Of a stretch of DNA of 64,000 nucleotides, positions 1-13,033 are shown one piece after another. The stretch's first letter is position 1; the number at the start of each line of letters is the position of its first letter. The stretch covers positions 1,682,501 through 1,746,500 of the forward strand of contig JARFJB010001910.1 of assembly GCA_036346205.1 (NCBI GenBank). The letters run 5' to 3'. The translations under genes and the position numbers were made by a program. The DNA comes from Vesta saturnalis (Eukaryota; Arthropoda; Insecta; Coleoptera; Lampyridae). The notes under the pieces were generated by a model. It did not search any database, was not told where the DNA came from, and was given only the letters and a program-made list of their open reading frames with translations.

Positions 1-509
1 TTGAAACATTTGTTTGTCTTAACAAACAAAGAATCAAATTGTTTTAACTATTTACACTAAATACTAGCTAAATCAAAAGTAAGTTAAAACTACCTAATTA
101 TTAATTAGGAGTTAAGATAACTTAAGAATTAAAAAAAATGTAATAACCTACTAAATTACTACTAAAATAATACGCCTGCTAAAGCTTAAATAATCATGTA
201 TTTACTTTCAAAAAGACTGAAATTACAGTTACTGAATCAGATAAACCATACGAACTACAATAAAAATCGTATCGTGATCACTTTCTTTATATTGACAATA
301 AAAACCTAAACTTTGAACTGAACTGTGACCTAACGCGTGTCTCTTTTGATTTTTTATTGCAGGCAAATATCAACAATAATCAATAACACAACAAATTGAA
401 GTTAATAAAATTAAATAAGTACTTATATATCCGAACCAAGCTATTAATATTTAAAAACAAAGTATTAAATATACCTCAACCTAAAAATCAGTACGCATTA
501 GTAAAACAA

Positions 510-716
510 ATGATAAATAGCAACATGTCCAAGAATAATACTAAGGTACAGAGAACCTCTAAAAAAGGTGTTCAACAAGAAGGCAGTGTTGAACTTAAAT
601 CAGATAAAGGAAACCCAACGAAAAAGACAAACAGTACAGATTATGGAATGAAAGTAGAAACTTCGATAAATAATAACAGTTTTCCAAACTTGACTTTTAA
701 TCTTATACCTACCTAA
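510..716 (+). CDS. Hypothetical lysine/asparagine-rich exon
   Basis: The frame is open from upstream of position 510 to a stop at 714-716, with in-frame ATGs at 510 and 525. It follows a good 3' splice-site pattern, a T-rich tract ending in TTGCAG at 356-362. The predicted peptide is basic and low in complexity (rich in Lys, Asn, Ser, Thr), with no domain I recognise. It could be the last exon of a host gene whose other exons lie off the left edge, or a chance open frame in AT-rich DNA. No donor site or partner exon supports it inside the window, so confidence is low. Confidence 0.15.
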   Translation: MINSNMSKNNTKVQRTSKKGVQQEGSVELKSDKGNPTKKTNSTDYGMKVETSINNNSFPNLTFNLIPT

Positions 717-1005
717 ATATATTCAATCAATTTGTTTTGAGATACTATTACAAACACTACAAATGTGTTTTTTATTACTTGTCGAGAACATACCTTGTTT
801 CTTTTATAAATTTTTAAACACAATTTAAACATAGGTTACATGTTTTCAAACTTATACAATGGCCTCAAGGTTCCCATATCATATTACAAGAGTCCTCAAA
901 ATTCCCATCTTACATATTCGTATTTAGCAATGTATGAAGGTGCCGCCGCAACTGTAACCTAATTTAATTAGATAAGATAAACAAAATTACTGTAACCTAA
1001 AAATT

Positions 1006-1073
1006 GCATGGGGCGGGATTCGAACCCGCACCAACAGCGTGAGAGACGACTCCTACCACTATACCACCAGCGC
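1006..1073 (-). tRNA. Degenerate tRNA-Glu(CTC)-like sequence
   Basis: On the minus strand there is a good internal box A (TGGTATAGTGG) and a good box B (GGTTCGAATCC). The T stem is perfect (GCGGG/CCCGC), and the anticodon loop reads CTCTCAC, placing anticodon CTC. The acceptor stem pairs at only about five of seven positions, the anticodon stem has a mismatch, and the total of 68 nt is short. This suggests a tRNA pseudogene or the head of a tRNA-derived SINE rather than a working gene. The sequence CTGTAACCTAA occurs twice just beside it (about 951-961 and 990-1000), which could be repeat structure. Confidence 0.5.
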
Positions 1074-1325
1074 TCTTGCAGTTTGACATTGAAAGTGATA
1101 TTTAAACCAAATAATAATACGTATTTATGTAACGTATGTCTCAAACGTTTTGGCACAAAATTCACTAGATGCAAAATACGCGAGAATGATCAATTATTAG
1201 GTTGGTTTTGGAAACAAAAATTCTCTGAAGGTTTTTCATTTTGACAGTTCGGTTTTAAAAATCAGTTGTACTAAAATGGTTACAAATTAGATCTTCCTAA
1301 AAGTATTTACATTCTAGTTGGGCAA

Positions 1326-2778
1326 ATGCTTAAGCGTGAAATATTTCTCATATTCGAAAATCAAAATATTTCCCGCAGAACCATTTATCGCACAATAGCG
1401 GATTGTGAGCAAAGTATACCATATATGTCTCCCAAAAAGTGGAAGACCCAGATCTTTTATCTAAGCCAGAGTAGACAGGTAGGTAAGAAAAGCAACAAAT
1501 AGAGATGGAATGTAGGTCAGGAAATTAACAAGGGAGTATAGAACTTCTAAGGATACAGTTTGGAGGTAGTTGGTTAGGAATGGTCATGAACATCGAACCA
1601 GAATAAAATGTCCAAAATAAACGCCAAATCAGTTGGCACAGGTATCACGCATAGATATCTTACTTAATAACTAGATAGCCAGAGAATATGAGCTGCGCGT
1701 TTAAAATACGAGACAAATTGAACATTTCAATAAGGTCGAAAATGGTCGAAAGTTTACAAGTTAGGGTATTTGGACATGCGCAGTCGTATTATTAGAATTG
1801 CCAAGTTCAATGTTTGATATCAATTGTAATTGTCAAACAGCGTTTCTCTAACCTTGGTTTTTCGCGCTTTTCGAGTTTAGTATTAGTACAAATGAAATAT
1901 GAGAAGATGCATAGTGCCTTTTTGTCAAAATGACAGCAAAAAATTAAAAGAAAATCTACAATTTTTCAAGTGAGGTCCAAAAATAATTATATAATTACAA
2001 CTATTTCCCTTCTTGCACACACGGCGGCTTATGTGTACAGTATTCACTAGTGTGCAATTCCTAATACCCCCATGCGCAGTTTCAATTCAGATCATACACG
2101 GTTTCAAGGATTGTTTATCTAGTTATTAAGTAAGATATCTATGATACAACGATGTTGTCGGGAATTAAGGCCAAGATCAAAGTCATTTTTATTGATGATG
2201 AAAAATATGTCACTCTAAGTAACTCAAAAATTAAGGGTAACGATGGTTTCTATACTGATGACATAGAAAACTGCCCAGAGAAAGGGTAAATATAAATAAA
2301 AGGCAAAATTTGCTGATAACATTTTAGTCTGGAGCGCGATTTCTATAAAAGGGGTATAGAGGTCTCTGTGGGGCGTGTAAGAGGCAAAGCACTGAATAGT
2401 CAGCGCTATATTCATAATTGTCGGGTTAAACTGAATAATTTCATTAATGACCATCATGCTGAAGACGATATAATGTTTTTGCCAGGATTAGTATCATGCA
2501 TTTACGCCAGGAAAACTCAGAACTGACTCAACGCTCATAATATACCATTCATGCCACGAAACGACAATCCCCCTAATCTACCTCAGGCCCGCCAAAGAGA
2601 AGAATTTTGGACAAAAGTGTATGATGGGGGATAGCAAGCTGAAAATGAAGAACAGTTAAGACGGAGGATTTACAGAAAAATTCGAGAGGTAGATATTACA
2701 GTCGCCCAAAACCTTATGCGAGATGTTTGTAGAAAATTGCGTCTTGTTGAAAATCACGGACCACTTCATTTAATTTAA
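1326..2778 (+). mobile_element. Mariner transposase relic, split by a nested element
   Basis: Conceptual translation in shifting frames gives a Tc1/mariner (IS630) transposase. The N-terminal helix-turn-helix region (1326-1650) includes the motif SRRTIYRTIADCE. After 2145 the match resumes with FIDDEKYVT (first catalytic Asp region), GNDGFYTDD, then NPPNLPQARQREEFW, and a C-terminal stretch ending at the stop 2776-2778. Several stops and frameshifts make it non-functional. The interruption lies exactly between the N-terminal part and the RCCREL segment, where the 486-bp element at 1654-2139 sits. Terminal inverted repeats were not identified. Confidence 0.75.
1654..2139. mobile_element. 486-bp TA-flanked MITE-like element nested in mariner
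   Basis: Both ends carry a perfect 24-bp inverted repeat beginning GATATCTTACTTAATAACTA (1654-1677 and 2116-2139). A TA dinucleotide flanks each side (1652-1653 and 2140-2141), as expected for a TA target duplication. The element interrupts the mariner coding match, which continues on the far side. No transposase is encoded. A short frame near 1905-1970 has a cysteine pattern vaguely like a THAP finger but is too short to call. It fits a non-autonomous TA-targeting DNA element. Confidence 0.7.
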
Positions 2779-3104
2779 GTTCTCAATTTTGTTAATTAAT
2801 TATAAGTCTCTTAATTATGTTTGATAGCTATAAGTTTAAATAAAACATATTTGTTTATAAAACTGAATACAATATTTTGTGTCAAAACTTTTGAGACATA
2901 TGTTAGATAAGGCATGCGCAATTTGTTATGGGAAGCACTTCCCAATGTTCCTTTGTTTACCGCCTTTTGTTCCTACAAAAAAGGACAAACATTCATACCA
3001 CAGAAGACACAGAATCAATTTACTGCAGGGTTGATATGCAACCAGAGATACATACATGCACCCACACATAACTGTTATGTTCAATAATGAACCTCATGAG
3101 ATAT

Positions 3105-5729
<2,625 letters not shown>

Positions 5730-5781
<52 letters not shown>
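5730..5781. repeat. (AT)n microsatellite
   Basis: Uninterrupted AT dinucleotide run of about 52 bp. A second short TA run lies at 6118-6138. Confidence 0.97.
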
Positions 5782-5785
<4 letters not shown>

Positions 5786-6597
5786 TTTATATCGTTACTG
5801 TGATTATACATATGCATCTTTTACTACGAAGATAATGGCTTACGATTTTTTTTGTTTTATCACATTTGTGATAACAGTCACGTTTGAAATTGCTAGGATG
5901 AGTTAAAGTATGTTGCTAAACGATAATTTTTCATAACTACTCTGTAAATTAAGTTTTACGGATAACATAACCTCACCCAGAATCCTAATTATTAGTAATA
6001 TAATTGCAATAGTTACATTTGTTTTCAACTGTGAGTTTCAAAGTTATTTCAAGCAATTTAAATCCATTGAAGTCGTTAAAAGCTATGATACATGCTCATT
6101 TTGGCAAAAATGAAATCATATATATATATATATATATACATACACTTCGTTTATTTTGAAGTCCGTAACTCGACCGATAGGGGGCGTAACTGCTACGAAG
6201 AAACATAAAAATTCTTGCTATCTCCAAAATATCATTTGAGGGCTTGGGTGATACCACATCATTTTCATTTTTCCGTATCTCTCATAATAAAGGAGGGGAT
6301 GCCAATGTATTTTCCAACATTTACATTTTAATATCCCCTGAACCACTCAACATATTCGAATATTCTTAGTCTCATTTGAAAGAGAAATTTATAGTCTTGA
6401 AGGGTGTTTTTGGTTGGAGCGTTTAGGTGTAAACAAATAAACTAGAGCAATTACACATTTTTATGATTTCTTGGAAAAAACTAAATAGAACGGTACTATT
6501 TATTTGACAGACCGTTACGCAGCTTAAAATTACCTAAACTTGAGTGAAAACCCTTTCGCGATAATCCCAACCGTTGAATACCGCAGCCGAAACTTTA

Positions 6598-7320
6598 TCG
6601 GGGAAAATTAATCATATAGCCATGGTAACCGCTAAAATGAAAAGATGACTAATTTGGTAATTGTCAACAGTTACTTGCACATTTTAATCCATTTTTTTTT
6701 TAATATGCCATTTACTAACGCGGAAGCGTATGATATGTTGCGCATTTATTTCCAATGCTTCAAAAATGCTGCAATTGCGCGACAATATACAATGCAATTT
6801 TCACGAGAAGTGTTTTCAAGATTGGCCAGGCGATTATAGGAAACTGACCTGACGTGCATTATTGGTTCGAGCAAAATCCGCATACCAAACTCGCTGGAGT
6901 TTGAACGTACGGTGCGGTTTGCTGGAAGTAAAAATTATACGTCCACATTTTTTTGGCCAAACCCCTAATGGGGAGAGGTTCTTGGAATTTTTGAACGTTT
7001 CTCTTCCACCACTTATAGAAGACGTCTGCTTGGAAACAAGAAGGCACATGTGGTTCCAGCTTGATGGTTGTACGGCACATTATGTGCGAAGCGTACGTCG
7101 ACATTTATGTGAACAATATTCGAATTGTGTTATTAGAAGAGGAAGTCTATTTCCATGGCCGGCGCGTTTGCGGGATCTTACATATTTAGGTTTCTACATA
7201 TGGGGTAGACTGAAAGACTTGGTTTTCCAAGAGAAACAACAACCAGAGAAAATATGATGGAAAGAATACGAAATGCCATTAGAAGGTTGCCATAACCTAA
7301 CATAACATAACCTTCACGCT
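6598..7320 (+). mobile_element. Mariner-type transposon, internally deleted copy 1
   Basis: Two blocks of one insect Tc1/mariner-superfamily transposase remain. The first (6700-6838) is the N-terminal helix-turn-helix (DUF4817-like) beginning MPFTNAEAYDMLRIYFQC. The second (6862-7257) holds the catalytic core with MWFQLDGCTAHY (second Asp) and a degenerate PARLRDLTYLGFYIWG (third Asp region), 36 residues apart, then GRLKDLVF. The segment carrying the first catalytic Asp is missing or scrambled between them. Positions 6598-6850 match 10168-10410, a second copy of the same family. Non-functional. Confidence 0.8.
6862..7257 (+). pseudogene. DDE transposase fragment (mariner type)
   Basis: 131-residue open frame for the C-terminal part of the transposase of copy 1. 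It has the second catalytic Asp in FQLDGC and the third in LRDLTYLGFYIWG. The same 36-residue spacing is seen in the mariner-type element at 52153-53322, so both belong to one broad family. The frame is truncated after EKQQPEKI. It cannot encode an active enzyme because the N-terminal half is in another frame and partly deleted. Confidence 0.75.
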
Positions 7321-7787
7321 ATTTTAGATATAAACAGGTTTCTCTCCACACAGATGTTCACCAGGCGTTCTCTATTCTCATTTTCTTTTTTAGATTTCAT
7401 CATGGTACGAACTTACAAAAAAAGACAAATAGATGGTATATTGACGAAGATGATATTAAAAAGGCTGTTAATGATGTTAGGACGAGAAGATATTCATGTA
7501 AGCGAGCAGCTAGTATTTATAATATAAAAAGAACGACATTACTATATCGTCTAAAGAAGCTTAAAAATAAAGATGGTGAAACAGGTGATTCAGAAACAGA
7601 AGCTCAAAGCGATGACGATGAGGGTCAAAAGTTTTCGTCCAAGTACACCAGTCGACAGGTTTTTACTAACTCCGAAGAATTATTGTTAGTCGATTATCTA
7701 CAAAAATGTTGCAATTTAAATTACGGCTTGAACTATAGGCAAGTGCGTCCTTAGGTTACGAGTACGCTTTAAAAAACAACAAAAAAA

Positions 7788-8449
7788 TGCCAAAGGAATG
7801 GGAGAATAATAAAGCTACAGGACGAGACTGGATTTTAAATTTTATCAAGCGACATAAAAATACACTTTATTTGCGAAAACCTGAGAACGCTAGCCTTCCA
7901 AGGATTAAAGTATTTAACAAACAAAGTGCGACAGAGTTTTATGAGAACCTTGAAAAAGTTCTAAGGGAATACAATTTCGATCCTTCAAGAATTCTTAATC
8001 TTGACGAGACAGGTATAACCAATTAACTGAATTACATGTGTATGTTCTTATTAATGCATTTTATTAATAGGTATATCTACAGTTTTGGATCAACCAAAAG
8101 TGATCGCAACATTGGGACAAAAGCAAGTTGGTCAGGCAGTGTCAGCTGAAAGGAGGTCCCATAACATTTGTGGGAATTATTACTGCTTCAGGCAATTCCG
8201 TGCTTCCCGTATATATTTTTCCAAGGGTGCGTCTGAAGGACAGTTTCATGAGAGGAACTCCAGTAGGAAGCCTGGGTTTATATAACAAAAGTGGGTGGAT
8301 AACAGCTGAACTGTTTTTAGATGTCTTGAAACATATAAAAAAACATCTTGATCCAAAACCTGAACCTGGTAAGCATATTTTGTTGCAAATAGACAACCAC
8401 GTCACTCACGTCACAGTCAGCGCTGTCGAATTTTGCCGTAAAACAGTAT

Positions 8450-8541
<92 letters not shown>

Positions 8542-8840
8542 TATCCTTTCCGCTTCATACGTCCCACAAAATTCAACCCTTAGACGTTGGCGTGTTTAAA
8601 CCAGCGCTAAAGCAGACATTAAACAATTGGATGATTAACAATGTTGACCGAACGGTTTCATTGTACGATATTGGGGAAATATCATCCGGTCCTTTCTTGG
8701 ATGCTTTTACGTTAAAAAATATATTGGTAGGCTTTCGAAAGCCTGAAGTTTTTCCGTTTAATCCAAACGCATTTAATGATTCTGATTTTGTGAGCGAGGA
8801 ATCTGAAGATTATTTGAACAAAAATCACCCTACTCAATAA
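7788..8840 (+). pseudogene. Pogo-type DDE transposase core (two exons, broken)
   Basis: Coding fragments at 7788-8012, 8071-8150, 8151-8442 and 8545-8840 carry the catalytic Asp residues of the DDE_1 superfamily. The intron at 8013-8070 has a donor directly after GAGACAG and an acceptor TTATTAATAG. Joining across it keeps the reading frame within the conserved DETG motif. A single-base change near 8150 shifts the frame between SAER and GPITF. Relatives bind their own terminal repeats with the N-terminal HTH/CENP-B domains and cut with the DDE core. Confidence 0.8.
8443..8544. repeat. (TA)n tract flanked by ACAGTAT direct repeats
   Basis: An 88-bp (TA)n tract (8450-8537) interrupts the pogo catalytic core. 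ACAGTAT is present directly on both sides (8443-8449 and 8538-8544). Without the tract and one ACAGTAT copy, the coding frame continues through the conserved segment upstream of HTSHKIQPLD. This looks like an insertion with a 7-bp duplication rather than slippage at a pre-existing run. Confidence 0.8.
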
Positions 8841-9520
8841 ATTACCCCTCAAACTTCAACTATTAATGAATTAACGGAAATATTAGATATATCTAATACG
8901 AAAACGCCAGAATTAAAATCATTTGAACCAGTTGTATCTACATCCGACATTACTTCACTATTGGAAAAAAAGCAAACAATTTCTCCAGCAATCATACGGC
9001 CATGAAAACTGTTCCAAAGTCTAGAAAGAGAAGAGAAAAAAGAAAGTCAACCATCTACACAGATTCATCAGAATATAAAAAGATACTCAACAGAAATCAA
9101 AAGAAGAGAGAAAAAGAGGCGAAGAAAAAGGGAGTAAAGCGAGATGTATTTAACAACAAGAAAAGAGAACTACCAGAATGATCTGATGAGAGCGATGTTG
9201 ATACATTGCTTTCATTGGGATCAGAAAGTTCCCTAGGCATCATTTGAATATTGGAGTTAACAGAGGATCAGAAATAGGTAATTTTGTTTTGGTAGTTTTC
9301 GACAAAAACAACAATTGTATATTATATAGGAAAGGTTTTCAAAGAAATAGGATTTAACGAATTCAATATAAAGTTCCTAAGAAGAAAGCTTAATAAAAAC
9401 AGGTTTTTTTATCCAGAAGTTGACGATATTCCTGAAATCAACCAAGAAGATTGCGATTATGCCAGATCCACTTTTAATAAACAAATACATCGTATTTGCT
9501 GTTATTTTAGACAGCTATAA

Positions 9521-10167
9521 TATTAAATAGGTTTTTGACATGTATGGTTTAGAATTAACTGTGATTAGCATCTTATTAACATTGTCAATACTGCCCCATT
9601 GATATGTTAAATGTGCCCCATATGTGGAGCAGATTTGACTCTTTGCATTTAAAAAAATAATATTTGTTTATCCAAAAAGTTTAAAAAATAAAGTTACATT
9701 TTATATGTTTTAATCGTTTATATCAATAGCGCCATTCCAAGAAGTTTTTATTAAAAAAGCAGTTAGTTTTTTTTTTTTTAATTAATAACAAAAACTATGT
9801 CAAATGTGCCCCACACTCCCCTACAAAACGCCTGACAGTTCTCATTCCTTGACGCAATACATTCATTGTTACATGTTTCATACTAACCAATGCAGCACCT
9901 CCCGTCAACTTCATCTAAATTGTTTATTAATAGACCCTATTAATGCATGATTTGAAGTTGCTTAATAACTGTCATTAAATATACGATTCTCTGAAGAATT
10001 ATTTTATCAAAAATTTAAAATGGTTGTCATCACATTGTGTATGTTAATTTGACAATTGTGCTTATGTAAGCTATGCCATATCTGACCCCATATATACCAA
10101 TTTAATAAATCAGGACAGTTGTCAAAATCAATGCCTACAAAGACCAATATCACTAGCACAGATGTAC
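9521..10167. other. Non-coding stretch between transposon relics
   Basis: AT-rich sequence with no gene. AATGTGCCCCA occurs near 9609, and the similar AATGTGCCCCACACTCCCCT is at 9801-9820. These could be remnants of the pogo element's 3' end, but no matching 5' end was found. Confidence 0.4.
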
Positions 10168-10410
10168 ACTGTCAGGGAAAATAAATCACATATCCATGGT
10201 AAACGCTAAATTGAAATGATCACTAATTTGATAATTGTCAAAAGTTTTAATCCATTTTTTTTGTGAAAAATATGCCATTTACTAACACGGAAGCATATGA
10301 TGTGTTGTGCATTTATTTCCAATGCTTCAAAAAATGCTGCAATTGCATGACAATATATTTTTTCAAGGTTGGCCAGGCGATTGCAGAAAACTGACAACAT
10401 GCAGCGAACA
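10168..10410 (+). mobile_element. Mariner-type transposon, truncated copy 2
   Basis: This segment repeats 6598-6850: the same leader, the same ATG context and the same MPFTNTEAYDVLCIYFQC-type N-terminus. It stops just after the GGCCAGGCGATT block and lacks the catalytic core altogether. Copy 1 also has its rearrangement close to this point, which may mean a shared deletion hot spot or a deletion-derivative family. Confidence 0.75.
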
Positions 10411-10917
10411 AAGACCAACTAGTACAGATGTACATTGTGTATATCAGTGCCATTAGTTTGTAATCCAACCTCTATAAGACATCAGCCTATGATACAAACC
10501 TGCATTTTCTCTTTTAATCTTAAATGACACTGACAACTCTACTTGGGTTACATGGCCTTTTTTAATTAATAAGACTGATACCCTCAAGCTCCATAATGTT
10601 AAACATTTAAAATTTCTTTTGTTATTACAAAATTTCTCCTCCTATTATTATTGCATATAATTATATGTATAAGAGGAAATATCAAATACTTCTAACCAAG
10701 CAATACAACCTACAGCACTTGACACTTATTTTCTAATGTACAAGTTAACAAAACTGGTAAACCTTATTTCAAACAAAATAGTATTTAATTTATTCTTTAC
10801 ATTAATATAAAACAGTATTACTTAAGCTTGCAAGTAAGCAAATAAGATTATATCGACACAACTCTTAACATATTAGTGGTCAAAAAATTAATTGTAAAAA
10901 AAATTTTAATAGTTTTA
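10411..10917. other. AT-rich 3' flank of PFDN4
   Basis: No gene is visible. On the minus strand this is the 3' flank of the prefoldin gene. An AATAAA signal lies near 10787 (minus strand) in addition to the one overlapping the stop codon. Confidence 0.5.
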
Positions 10918-11433
10918 TTATTCTTCGTCTGCTTCCAAATTAATATTGCTACCAAATTTGCCATACAAATATGTTTTTAAATCACTCATCCAATCTTTAA
11001 TCTCAGAAGATTTTGATTTTAAAACTGCTATTTCTGATTCCGTTTTACTTTTAGATTCTTCCAAACATGCTTGTGTTTTTTCAACATCTTGGTAAATAAA
11101 TACTTCTCCTACTAAATATGGAATTTTCTCTGTGTCATCGAGTAACACTATTTCATCACATGCATCTTCTAATTTTTTCAAATCATTCTATAATATGAAT
11201 AAATACTAAAATCAATTAATGTACATTTTCTACATTACTCTTACCTCCTTTTCCTTAATTTCAATTTTTAAGTCATCTAATTTTGCATTTAGCCTAGCAA
11301 ATTTGTTAATTTTTTGTTGATCTTCAAAAGTAATATGTACATCACTATCCTGTCAATTTAATTAAGTCTAAATTAAAAGCGGTATTACTATAAAAGTACT
11401 TACAGCTTGAACTGAACTTTTTGTAGAAGACAT
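10918..11433 (-). CDS. PFDN4: Prefoldin subunit 4
   Basis: A complete three-exon gene: 11433-11404 (10 codons), 11349-11245 (35 codons) and 11187-10918 (89 codons plus stop), with introns 11350-11403 and 11188-11244, both GT-AG. The product is 134 residues, the same length as human PFDN4. It shows family motifs VHITFEDQQKINKFARL, LEDACDEI and, at the C-terminus, LYGKFGSNINLEADEE. Prefoldin is a cytosolic heterohexameric co-chaperone that carries unfolded actin and tubulin to the TRiC/CCT chaperonin. Subunit 4 is a beta-type subunit with N- and C-terminal coiled-coil helices around beta strands. An AATAAA signal overlaps the stop codon on the minus strand (10914-10919). No stops or frameshifts, so probably functional. 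Confidence 0.95.
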
Positions 11434-12010
11434 TGTGATAATTTAAATTTTATGAATAATTTATTTAAAAAATTTAGAGCATATGCAGATATGTACAAAT
11501 AAGGTTATGTTACAAATCGAAAAATCGCTTGTAAGTAAATATACAAACCATTTCTAAGTTTCCGTTAAACGTATTCAAAACATACCAATAGAGGGGCGTA
11601 CTAGTAAACACTTTTACTTTATTATACAGGGATTAAACGTAAAATTGTAAACAAAAATTTTGTTGTTTTGTATTTAATACTCACAGTGAATTTTATACCG
11701 TTTACTGTATCGCATTTTTTTAATATAATAAGAGTATGTATGTTCCGTGTAATAGACAATAGGGATGTATTAATATGCATCTGTTTATTATCAAACATGG
11801 CACGTAGAGCTAAAATAATGGCAACGTTTAGGTACCAAAGAAAGTAGAATTAGAAACGTAAAACAACCTAAATTTTGCGCCAACGTTCTATCGCCTCGCC
11901 ATCTGAAAATGGGACACCGGTAACTACAAATTTATTGTGCTACTTCGGTTTGTAATTTCAATCTATATAAATAAAAATCTGGAGTGTCTCCATTCAACAT
12001 TACTGTATAG

Positions 12011-12012
<2 letters not shown>
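11434..12012. other. Upstream region of PFDN4
   Basis: AT-rich DNA that must contain the prefoldin promoter on the minus strand. I see no convincing TATA box close to the ATG, as is common for housekeeping genes. No other gene was recognised. Confidence 0.4.

Positions 12013-12087
<75 letters not shown>
12013..12087. repeat. (AT)n microsatellite at the left edge of the Ginger-like element
   Basis: About 75 bp of AT dinucleotides, followed by a few GT units and then the terminal inverted repeat at 12094. Confidence 0.97.
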
Positions 12088-12092
<5 letters not shown>

Positions 12093-12329
12093 ATGTTACT
12101 GTGAAAGTCCGAAATCCGGTAAATGTCGAGATACACCGGTGAATGTCAACATTCATCAAGTTGCTTGGCGTACGTCCGTAATATTGGGCAAATAGGTATC
12201 ATTATTTCTAACTTACATCGGCGAATGTCAACATTCACCATACACTCATGGTGTAGGTGGATGTTGAGAAGAAACATTTTTTTTATTAAATAAAAATTAA
12301 AATAAAACTCTATAGGTTATATTTATTTA

Positions 12330-12800
12330 TTAAAACAAGGGAAAAGATTTCCAATAGACATAGACCATTTATTTGAATCATTACCTTGCATCCATGTAGT
12401 TAACATATTCTATGTGTGCTGATTGGCTCTTTCGACTGAGCCTTGTGTTTGACTATGATGAGGATTTCCGTGCACTATTTTAACATCTCTTCCCACATAG
12501 CGCATATTTCAGATATGACTCGATTACTGAACTCTCTACATTATCAGAAAGCAATATAGCACTCCTGTTCTTACGTGAGTTTCAGAAAGTATATGAAACA
12601 ACTCTTCATTTGTAACATAATTTTAATAAGTGGCTCCTGGTTTTAATGGCACAGTTAAATTTTCGTCATCACTATCTTTTAAAACGTCAAAACGTTTTAA
12701 ACGCCTGTAGTCCAAAGGTGTACTGTACTTAGGTTTAACAGAAATCACTTCAAACATGATTTTAGAGTATCCTTCTTGAGAATAATAAAAACTTGTCTTC
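12330..12800 (-). pseudogene. Integrase-like protein fragment (Ginger/KRBA2 type)
   Basis: Minus-strand translation gives the motif GRDVKIVHGNPHHSQTQGSV followed by ERANQ, with the conserved catalytic Glu of an rve-type integrase, then a segment near TTWMQ. Upstream (12610-12780) is an acidic stretch KRFDVLKDSDDENL. Stops interrupt the frame (near 12445 and 12520), and the rest of the integrase core is missing, presumably displaced or deleted around the inserted element. The family cuts and joins DNA ends in the manner of retroviral integrases. Confidence 0.6.
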
Positions 12801-13033
12801 TTAATATCTAATATAAAACAATTAAATTAGCAAGCTTCCACGTACGCTTCAAATCTTGCGTAAGATTGACGCGAAACCAGTACAGAAGCGAAGTCAAGAA
12901 ATAAACCGCCAGAAAACTGTTACAACCAATCATTTCTGATATTCATCGGAGCTCATTTGTGTTTGTCGATATACACCGATGAAAGTCCGAATTTGTAATA
13001 AAATTAATAAATGTTCGATCTTTCAGCAAGGTA

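Larger units (their letters stand above)
7380..9520 (+). mobile_element. Pogo/Tigger-type transposon relic
   Basis: A near full-length pogo-family transposase can be followed. It has an N-terminal psq-like helix-turn-helix (about 7440-7560), a CENP-B-like region (7640-7920), and a DDE_1 catalytic core with Asp in NLDETG (8003), Asp in LQIDNHVTH (about 8390) and Asp in HKIQPLDVGVF (about 8585). A lysine-rich tail and a C-terminal segment run to about 9520. A 58-bp intron (8013-8070; GT...AG) rejoins the frame exactly within DETG. Frameshifts lie near 7425, 7750 and 8150. A (TA)n insertion at 8450-8537 and several stops after 8840 also break it. Termini were not resolved. Confidence 0.85.

Noticed and set aside
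1905..1970. THAP-finger-like start MRRCIVPFCQNDSKK inside the 486-bp element
   Set aside because: Only the first Cys pair is present, followed by a stop; too short to claim a P-type transposase.
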